A stretch of DNA of 64,000 nucleotides from Stagonosporopsis chrysanthemi (taxonomy: Eukaryota > Ascomycota > Dothideomycetes > Pleosporales > Didymellaceae). The stretch covers positions 19,206 through 83,205 of the forward strand of contig JAFISE010000063.1 in NCBI GenBank assembly GCA_022560025.1, read 5' to 3'. The translations under genes were made by a program, and so were the position numbers. This document shows, piece after piece, positions 56,522 to 64,000 of this stretch; position 1 is the stretch's first letter, and each line of letters starts with the position of its first letter. The notes under the pieces are model-generated. The model was not told the origin of the DNA. It worked only from the letters and a program-made list of their open reading frames with translations, and searched no databases.

Positions 56522-58171
56522 TTAAGCAGTGGGAGCGCCGCGAGGAAGCATATCCTCCTGGCCAGCGCCATTCTTCTCGCTGCTCTTCTTCTCGTTGTAA
56601 TCGGCACCAGAGCCAGACTCCTCATCCGAGTCGTCCATGCCGTACTCGCGGTTGTAGCGAGCGATCTCGGACTCCTCCATGACTGGAAGTTCCTTTGCGG
56701 CCTTGACATAGCTCTTGTTCTCGAGGTAACCCTTGGCGAAAATAAGATCGATCTCCTCGAGCGAACGTCCAGAAGTTTCAGGGTACAGCCAGAAGATGAT
56801 GGGGAAGAAAGTGGCGTTGAGAGCGGCGAAGAAGAGGTATGTGTAGGCACCAATGCCATCGATGAGGACTGGGGTAATCATGACAATGAAGAAGTTCCAG
56901 AGCCAGTTGGAAATAGTCGACGTAGCATTGGCCTTCGCACGGGTCTTGATGGGGTTAATCTCGGCAGGGTACAACCAGGGCAGAGGCAGCCAAGTAGCAC
57001 CGAAGAAGGCAATGTATGTGAAGAGACCAACGGCAGCACCCTTGGCTGGGCCCGGGCCGCCGGGCAGCAGGCAAGCGAACACGAGGATCATGGACAGACA
57101 TTGTCCTACAGTACCGATGAGGAAGAGCTTGCGGCGCCCGACGCGCTCGACGAGGAACCAAGAGGTGGTGGCGAAGATGGAGTAAACAACCATGTTAACA
57201 CCTCCCAAGAGCAGAGCCAGGTTGTGAGTAGTGCCAAGAGCGTCCTGGAACAGAATAGGGAAGTAGTAGATAACAGCGTTGCAACCAGAAAGCTGCTGCA
57301 TCATCTGGGATGAAGCACCCAAAAGCATACGGCGGAGATGCTGAGACTTGCCGTTGGTGAGGACAGCGGAGAACTTCGTCTTGCCACCACCGCCAGAGAG
57401 ACGAATAGCATCCTTGATGATGTTCATCTGAACATTGACCTCGACATCGCCGCGAGGGAGACCGTTCAGGGCCGCCATAACCGTCATTGCTTCTTCTTCG
57501 CGGTGGTGGGTAAGGAGCCAGCGAGGCGACTCAGGTAGCTGGGTCATCATAACAAGGACGATGGCAGCGAACACGCACTGGAAAGCGATGGGGAAGCGCC
57601 AAGTGAAGTCGTCAGGGCCGTAGAGACAGCCATAGTCGATCCAGTAGGCAATTAACGTGCCGATGGCGACGTTTCCGCCCTCAATGCAGATGACCTTTCC
57701 ACGGTTCTTCGCACGGCAGCACTCGGCCTGGTAAGTGGGGATGGTTGAGGTATTGATACCGTTTCCAACACCAGTAATGCATCGTCCAATAATGAACTGG
57801 GCAGTAGCGCCGGCGTTGGGAGGAACTGAGGCGACCTGGATAAGGACACCGATGATCATAACGGAGGCACCGAGGAAGATAGAGTTGCGGCGACCAAGCC
57901 TGTCTCCAAAGGCGAAGATGAAGCAGGCACCGAGGAAACAACCGACAGCGTAGATAGCGACGACGAAACCCTCGTAGGTAGGGTCGCCCTCGACCTGGGG
58001 GAATGCGTGGACGAATGCGGGGGCGGAGATAATACCAGACATGACACCTTGGTCATATCCGAAGAGGAGGAAATCTGTGGTAGCAACGATGGTGATCAGG
58101 ACTTGCAACATCCTGCCGGACTTGCCCCAGTAGGTGGGCACGCCCGATTCGGATTCTCTGTGAGGTGCCAT
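56522..58171 (-). CDS. MFS sugar transporter
   Basis: An intron-less 549-residue member of the sugar porter family of the major facilitator superfamily, a plasma-membrane hexose or related sugar transporter with twelve predicted helices. Motifs: FGYDQGVMSGI in helix 1, FGDRLGRRNS (G-R-x-G-R-R type) between helices 2 and 3, PESPRWLL after helix 6, QQLSGCNAVIYYFP in helix 7, VGRRKLFLIG between helices 8 and 9, and PETSGRSLEEID after helix 12. The C-terminal tail is acidic and Lys-rich (DDSDEESGSG). QQLSG-x-N in helix 7 is the sugar-binding signature. The exact substrate cannot be read. Confidence 0.93.
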   Translation of the reverse strand: MAPHRESESGVPTYWGKSGRMLQVLITIVATTDFLLFGYDQGVMSGIISAPAFVHAFPQVEGDPTYEGFVVAIYAVGCFLGACFIFAFGDRLGRRNSIFLGASVMIIGVLIQVASVPPNAGATAQFIIGRCITGVGNGINTSTIPTYQAECCRAKNRGKVICIEGGNVAIGTLIAYWIDYGCLYGPDDFTWRFPIAFQCVFAAIVLVMMTQLPESPRWLLTHHREEEAMTVMAALNGLPRGDVEVNVQMNIIKDAIRLSGGGGKTKFSAVLTNGKSQHLRRMLLGASSQMMQQLSGCNAVIYYFPILFQDALGTTHNLALLLGGVNMVVYSIFATTSWFLVERVGRRKLFLIGTVGQCLSMILVFACLLPGGPGPAKGAAVGLFTYIAFFGATWLPLPWLYPAEINPIKTRAKANATSTISNWLWNFFIVMITPVLIDGIGAYTYLFFAALNATFFPIIFWLYPETSGRSLEEIDLIFAKGYLENKSYVKAAKELPVMEESEIARYNREYGMDDSDEESGSGADYNEKKSSEKNGAGQEDMLPRGAPTA

Positions 58172-61043
58172 GGTGAGGACTGATCAACTAAAGCTGGAGA
58201 GATGCTGGGGATTGAACAGCGGGGGGACGGTCCCTCTTTAACTGATCGTCTCAACTGCCACGAGCCATGCTTCGGCAACGTCTGGTGTGAAGGTAGCGAG
58301 CAACGGTCCACATGGTTCCACATTTACTAGCATCGGTCTGACTTGAGAAGTACACTAGATAACGAGTTTTACATTATCTCGGACTTGGCTGTGGTTGCAT
58401 CGCTCAGTGATGTCGCTGACGGCTGAGGCGTCAAATAAACAGTGGGTATAAGGCGAACCAAGCAGGGTCTGAGTGGACCAAGATCCCTTGGAGCCAATCT
58501 TGGAGAGCAGCGGAGTACGCTTGGGGTGGACAAGAGCTCGGCAACCAGCAGCTTTCGTCTTAGACCGAGGCTCCTCCGCCATGCGTCATAGCCTCTCTGC
58601 TTACTTCGCATCCCTTGGGCTGGGGATTGCGGAGGAGGATTCGTTCGGAGGCCTGCCGAGTTGCTCACTCGCCACATCGGCGAATGCCAAAATCTCCCTT
58701 CACAGTCGCTGTTGCAGCCACCTGCGTCTCACGCCATGGTCGCCCCCGAAACACAAACAGACGTTAATCAATGCAGGTACAAGGACTTACTCTGCACTTT
58801 GTCGCGCAACGTGCGATAATTACTCGATAGCGCCCAAGTTTTCACATGGGGCAGCGCCGTTGGATCTCAACATCCCCATGTTGACGTCACACGCCGGCGA
58901 CTAATGGTCATCCCATGCAGGGTCGAAACGACCGTGCGATGTGCGGCTCTGCAGCCTCTTCAACTTGGCGCCGATCTTATCCGACTTAACCATCACTGGT
59001 GGAGTCTCAAGCATTTAAGTGGCGGCCGGGAAAGACTTTCGCAGGATCTGGCAACGCTGCCGCACCAATACGACCAGTGATGTGACGGCGGAATGCAGAC
59101 AGCCACGACGTCATTGCGGTGAAGAATCCTCGAAACGACAAAGTGCTTGAGAAACGCGATGAAAAAACTTGGTGTTGCTCGATGTCGGTAGAGTTTTCTC
59201 TGGCTTGAAACGGCAACATGATCGTTGCGAGCTGGGCGGTAATTACGGAATGCGTACGTCGGCTTGGGATAAGCCGTCCATCAATCATAGCTCACAGGAC
59301 TCTTGCTGATCATGATGTCTCATGCACGCTGGGTGAGAGCGTGGGGTTCTTTACTAACTAGCGCAAGCGCTGTCTGTCGGTACTTCCTCATCGAGTATCC
59401 AGGCAGGTGAGCCGTATCACCATGCGGTCTTGCAAGCGCTGTCCATCATCACCCCTCTCAGCTATAACTTCGATGCTCGATGCTCAGAACCATTTGGACG
59501 GTATCTGGAGGCCTTCCAACGGATCTGGAGAAACCTCCCAACTGTCAAAACACCACAGTCCCTGCAGAGGGGAAGTCCCACTTTAAGTCTACCACGTTTC
59601 CATCGGCTATGACGGCGTATTCTGCGAGGTATCACGGAATCTGTGCCTCAGTACCCCTGCTGCATCATCTGAGGTGGGTTGTAGGCCTCTCGTTGGCACG
59701 GACTGCTAGCGTATGCTGTATGTAGCAATTTGTCCCACAATCGTAAGAGCTGCATCTCTCACCGTCTTTGCCAAGTCATATCCTTGGGAACGATGTCCTT
59801 TCCGCAACGAGGCCGTGCTGACCCTCGAAAATGCATTGACCGGAGGCAGCCGCTCGGCATGGCCAACCGGTCGCTGTCTGTTCTGAGGCATCGTCCGCGG
59901 AACCTCCAGCGGCGTAAGATGAGGCTCAGCGAGCCGCTTCGGTGCAGCTTTTTCCGTCTGCTAGCGTTACAGCTACATGGATTCACGCCGAATCGCATCA
60001 AGGCAATAGACGCAAGCGACTTGCCTGATGGACTCACATCCTCCTAACACTGCACAATCATCACTTGGTGACTACGATCTTTGCTATTTACTAGAATGGG
60101 ATATCAACAACACGCAGCCAAGAGCGGACGAGACTTGTCAAAAACCACGCAGTTATCGTCTCTTGGCCGCCTCGCTGAGCCCTAACGTCAGCATGCACAT
60201 ACTTGTTTGAAGTGAATCTGCTTTGCCGCTTGATTGCGCCACCAGCATTCGCTTATAGCTTTCAGCGCAGTGTAACCAGAGACGTTTGTTTCTATTACCA
60301 TGTCAAAACGATATTCTTGAAGCTGATCTCGTGAAGCGATCGTTGTGTTCTACCAGAGCGAGTGTCAAAACAAGCACGGAAACAAGCACGAACAAACGGG
60401 AAGTCCACACAATCATTGCATTGTGTTCACGGAAAACTGTTTTCCCGGCCCTCGGTTCCAACCTCACGTCTCCGCAGCGTTTTGACTTATGAAATGTGGA
60501 GAGGGCCCGGTTTTCCACACCACCATCAACAGCACTACGAACTGATAGTGCAACTGCTATTCGTCCGCGCCGCACGCAGCAAAGCCGTACGCATGGCAGG
60601 TGGTCACAACGAGCGCTCGTCGACGGTCACTCCGAATCCAGGCAGTCCTTCAGAAAGTGGGGTCACACCATGGAACTCGGGGACTCCGCAATTCTAGTTT
60701 GAAGGTCGCGCGCCCACGTGTGGTCATGGTGATCGACGGTGCGTTGCCTAAAGTGAGGGTGGACTGTTTCCCTTTCAAAGCGAAACGAAGTCTACTGATC
60801 AGCAGTGTCCGGCTCGTGACTGTTATGATGGTCGGAGCGTGCAGTTCCATATTATGTACATTGCACATGGCATGTGTCCACACTCTCGGTCGTTCATCTC
60901 GACGAACCTTCGCCAATCATTTAGGAGCGAGACTCGTCCGTAGATTGCGACGCTGGAATCGGTGCTAGATTGAAATGCTGGATCTGCTACATACACAGGG
61001 AGAGCTTTGGTTCCCTTGACCTTAGACGAAGTACCACTGAGGG
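58172..61043. other. 2.9-kb stretch without recognised genes
   Basis: Upstream region of the transporter followed by sequence with only short overlapping frames on both strands. No domain, tRNA or repeat was recognised. Confidence 0.45.
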
Positions 61044-62390
61044 TCACAACCTAGGACTTGGACTCAAAGCTTTCTGCACCAACTCCAACACTCTCTCTGC
61101 CGTCCCCCAACTCGCTTGATATCCGGCTCCAGAATGCCCATACGCATGCACAACGGGGATGTTCCACTTCTGCCTCTCCTTCTCGATTTCGATTCTTGGC
61201 CCGCCTTTTCTGGAGGCTGTCACTCACATTAGCATCGCCAGCCCGTCATCAACGAGGGTTAACTCACGTCGCAGCCCGATGTTTCGTGCGATGATCTGCA
61301 AGTCCTGTGGTTTTCCGAGTTCGGGGGCTAAAACGCACGACCTCTCGAGAATCTGAGCCTCGAGCTCCGAGTCCCATTCATTGCTCCAGTCATTGTCTTG
61401 ACGACTGCCACCCAGGATAACGCCGCCGCCGAGAGTGCGTGGGAAGACATATGTCGTTGTAGGATCAATACGTTTCGGTGAACGATAGTACCTGTCTTTG
61501 TTAGCGACGTTCCCGACGCTCAGCAACCTACGAACGGCAAAAATGCGATGAGGTTCGAAGGACGGGGAAAAAAGAAAGTAATAGGGCTCACGTCCGCCCA
61601 AATTCGTACATTCTCTTCATCGGAGTCTTTGGCTCTGCAACAAGTACTGTCTGGCCGCGCGTGGGATACATATCCGTATCCCTCACGTCTTCGAGTTTGA
61701 GCGCGCCGAGACCCGTGGCATTAAGCACAACGCTCGTATCCGGGTGCAGTGCAAGCAACTCCTTGATAGATGCGACTTGACGCCTTTCAAGTCTAATGCC
61801 CTTGCTCAGCGCCTGAGACTGTAACCTACATCTCATCAGCAACTCAAGCCTATCTCGCCCTGCAAAGAGGAAACATACCATTGCAAATAAACCTGCGTAT
61901 TAATTCTGAACGTGCTCGGAAACTCTAGCCCGAACACCGCATCCTCCGGCAATTCCTCTTGCGTCAAATGCCTCAAGCCACCAACCAACTCATCATACCA
62001 AATCTTGCCAGTGGCCGGCGTCCTCAAGTTCGTCTCCTCAATCGGCGCATCAAGTACAGCCCACATCTGCTGCCTGCCCAGTCCCGCCTCATTACCCTCC
62101 CCCGTCTTGATAACCTGACACCCATGCACATTCTGCCCGTCCATGAGCGTCCCAAATGCACGGAACGTGACTTCGTCGTATTTCTCCAATGGCCCGTTGT
62201 CATTGGCCATCGAGGACCAGTTTGCTCCTGCCCATGGCGAGGTGTACTCTATGCTGCGGTCGCCGGGGAAGTGTTTTGCCACGAGAGTTATCTTGGAAGA
62301 AGGGTAGGCGTGCGCAAGAACTAAGGAAGATGTGAGGCCTATGATTCCTGCGCCGAGAATGGCGATGTGGGAGGGATCGAAGGAGGCCAT
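61044..62390 (-). CDS. D-amino-acid oxidase family FAD enzyme
   Basis: A 380-residue flavoprotein that deaminates D-amino acids to 2-oxo acids with H2O2. Exons 62390-61879, 61825-61592, 61491-61268 and 61216-61044; sum is exactly 381 codons. The FAD dinucleotide motif is HIAILGAGIIGLTSSLVLA. Further marks: TSPWAGANWSS, NATGLGALKLEDV, RGQTVLV, TYVFPRTLGGGVILGG, and the C-terminal signature GLRPSRKGGPRIE then VVHAYGHSGAGYQASWG, which appears only after splicing introns 1-3 correctly. The C-terminal PRL resembles a weak peroxisomal PTS1, fitting the usual peroxisomal site. It lies about 720 bases from the partial regulator at the window end. Confidence 0.93.
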
Positions 62391-63112
62391 ATTGACTTCT
62401 GTGATGGGTGCTGATGTTGCGGTGAGCGAGCCCAGGCTGTTATGGTTACTGGATCCAAAGGAACGGATGCTGGGGACTATATATACGCCTTGAGCAGCGC
62501 GGGGTTGGCGATGAGCCGCGAGGTCGTCTTATCGCGTTGGTGAGGCTCGGGATACTGCCAAGTCCGACGGGTGACGGAAAAGCAGCACCAGCAGATTACA
62601 CCTATGCCGGTGCTCGATCTTACTTTCGGTATGTGACAACTGGGTTTTGAGTAATTATGGAGTGGTACGAGGATAATGCAATGTTGAACGGCGAAGCAGA
62701 GGTGCTTCCTATCCAATGGGAGTTGAGGTCTCAAGATCGGTGTTCGGGAGTTGACATGTTAAGCATCGGAGATGAAAGAACCGGCATCGGACCGTTCCCC
62801 ACACAGACTAGAACGGATCAAATACACAACCGTATTCGATGCTTGATGCAAATGTATCATTGGAACACATATTAACACACTTATCCTGCTACTCCTTGGG
62901 GTGAGTAACTCGAATGATCCAGTGAAAAAAATGGCTTAGGTATTGATTTTGCTGTGGTAGTAAGAAGGGGTATCTGTAAGAATGAAAAGGATGTACAACA
63001 AACTGATAGCTGTTCAACCATGTACAGTATCGCAAGATATCGTAGGAATACAGAAAACCAACCAACGCTTATCCAATACTATCCACAGACCTTGAAAGAG
63101 CAAGAGAGTGTC
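62391..63112. other. intergenic, no gene seen
   Basis: 722 bases upstream of the oxidase start codon and downstream of the regulator stop codon. It probably contains the oxidase promoter. Confidence 0.45.
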
Positions 63113-64000
63113 CTAAGCAGAGCCCTTGATGAACCAATCTGAGCTGGCGTCCACCATGTAGTTCGTAATGTTCGACTCGTTCCCGTAACCTCCCTCCGGC
63201 ATCTGGAGATTGCCATCTGAATCTGCAGGATAGGTCGTCATAGTGTCCATTGAAACGGGAAGGCGAGGCATGTTGAAGAAGTTGAAAACATCCAGGTACT
63301 CCAACTCATTCGGCGCTGGTGTGCGAGCTGGCGTTATGGAAGGAAATCCAGTAGCGCCATCAAACTTTGGCTGGCGCGCGATGAGGAAGTCGAGGTCGAA
63401 TGCGCATCGTCGCATGTCCGCCAAAATCTTGACTGTCGAAGGCGTCACCCGCTCGCCGCCCATGCCAGCGCTTTGCTGCGACTCCTGGTATTCGGAGAGC
63501 ACGCGGGACAGAAGGCTTGCGTAGCGCGTGCCTACCTCCCAGTATTGACCGAGATCTTGAAGGGTGCTGACTAGGATGTTGATTGAAGTATCAACACGGT
63601 GATCGATTGTTGAGCCATGCACCAGTAGCACACGCGCTGCTACCCAGCATGAGAACGCAAATTGTGGGCCAAGTTTTGTGAGCAGGCCGTTATCGCGTAC
63701 TGACGTACACAACGCTGTGATGTTTTCTACAGCGCTCAGACAGCGCTGGCTAGCACTGAATGAGGGCGTGAAGATAGGCGAACGATGGGTTGGATACGCT
63801 GCAGACGAGTGAAGACGAATGACGGTGCTGTAGACATTAGCTTGGGACTGTTGCGAATAATTTTGAGGCCTACGTGTGGAAGGCAGCTTGCAGCATTACT
63901 AGACCGCTGTTGAGGGTTTGATTGTTGCCTGGCTTGGAAAACACCCTTGCCGAATTGCCAAACTCGGAGGGCAAATTGTACTTCCATTGCTCAATGGCGT
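63113..64000 (-). CDS. C-terminal part of a fungal-specific (Zn2Cys6-type) transcription regulator, runs off window
   Basis: The frame ends at 63113 and stays open upstream to about 63886, with a likely intron (about 63887-63939) and another exon reaching the window edge. The readable part resembles the C-terminal fungal-specific TF domain: NVYSTVIRLHSSAAYP, IFTPSFSASQRCLSAVENITALC, a hydrophobic FAFSCWVAARVLLVHG, and the tail ending SSDWFIKGSA. The DNA-binding domain, if present, lies beyond the window. Same-strand proximity to the D-amino-acid oxidase gene suggests possible regulation of it, unproven. Confidence 0.7.

Overview
The window is nuclear DNA of a filamentous ascomycete (Pezizomycotina). 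Dothideomycetes is my best guess, from the style of the bZIP, HET and Zn2Cys6 proteins. Genes carry short GT-AG introns of about 45-60 bases, usually with a CTAAC/CTGAC branch site just before the acceptor. The families (HET, Zn2Cys6, GH64, GH1, DUF1479, CNT) are typical of such fungi. Exon models below were built by hand from reading frame, splice sites and family knowledge. Nearly all the complete ones close in frame.

Layout. 0-15 kb: a 2-oxoglutarate oxygenase lacking its 5' end, a bZIP transcription factor (-), a 4-kb gene-poor stretch, a GH1 beta-glucosidase (-) divergent from a DUF1479 protein (+), then a broken HET-type fragment and a small unknown protein with a GC-AG intron. 15-23.5 kb: an orphan tail domain of a class V chitinase, then the most striking gene of the window. 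This is a ~1,568-residue protein joining a homeodomain-like region, zinc-finger modules, a protein kinase and a HET (heterokaryon incompatibility) domain. 24-30.2 kb is a compact housekeeping block: RRP7, an enoyl-CoA hydratase, ribosomal protein eL20 and CSN12. 33.5-44.4 kb holds a BTB protein, a GH64 beta-1,3-glucanase with a sequence gap in a tandem repeat, and RAD1, OST5 and GCN5 packed together. 44.4-48.2 kb is a gene-free segment full of microsatellites. 48.2-64 kb holds a concentrative nucleoside transporter, a Zn2Cys6 regulator, a repeat protein, a membrane J-domain protein, a sugar transporter, a D-amino-acid oxidase and the 3' part of another fungal regulator.

Housekeeping genes (24-30 kb and 40.6-44.4 kb) are tightly spaced and often divergent from a shared promoter of 270-610 bases. 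They alternate with loose stretches of 1-5 kb without recognisable genes. The 13-23.5 kb interval, with two HET-type loci and a catalytic-domain-less chitinase tail, looks like accessory, self/non-self or interaction-related DNA. The kinase-HET fusion is the candidate undescribed system: it could link DNA binding or sensing, phosphorylation and a cell-death effector in one polypeptide, but that role is inference.
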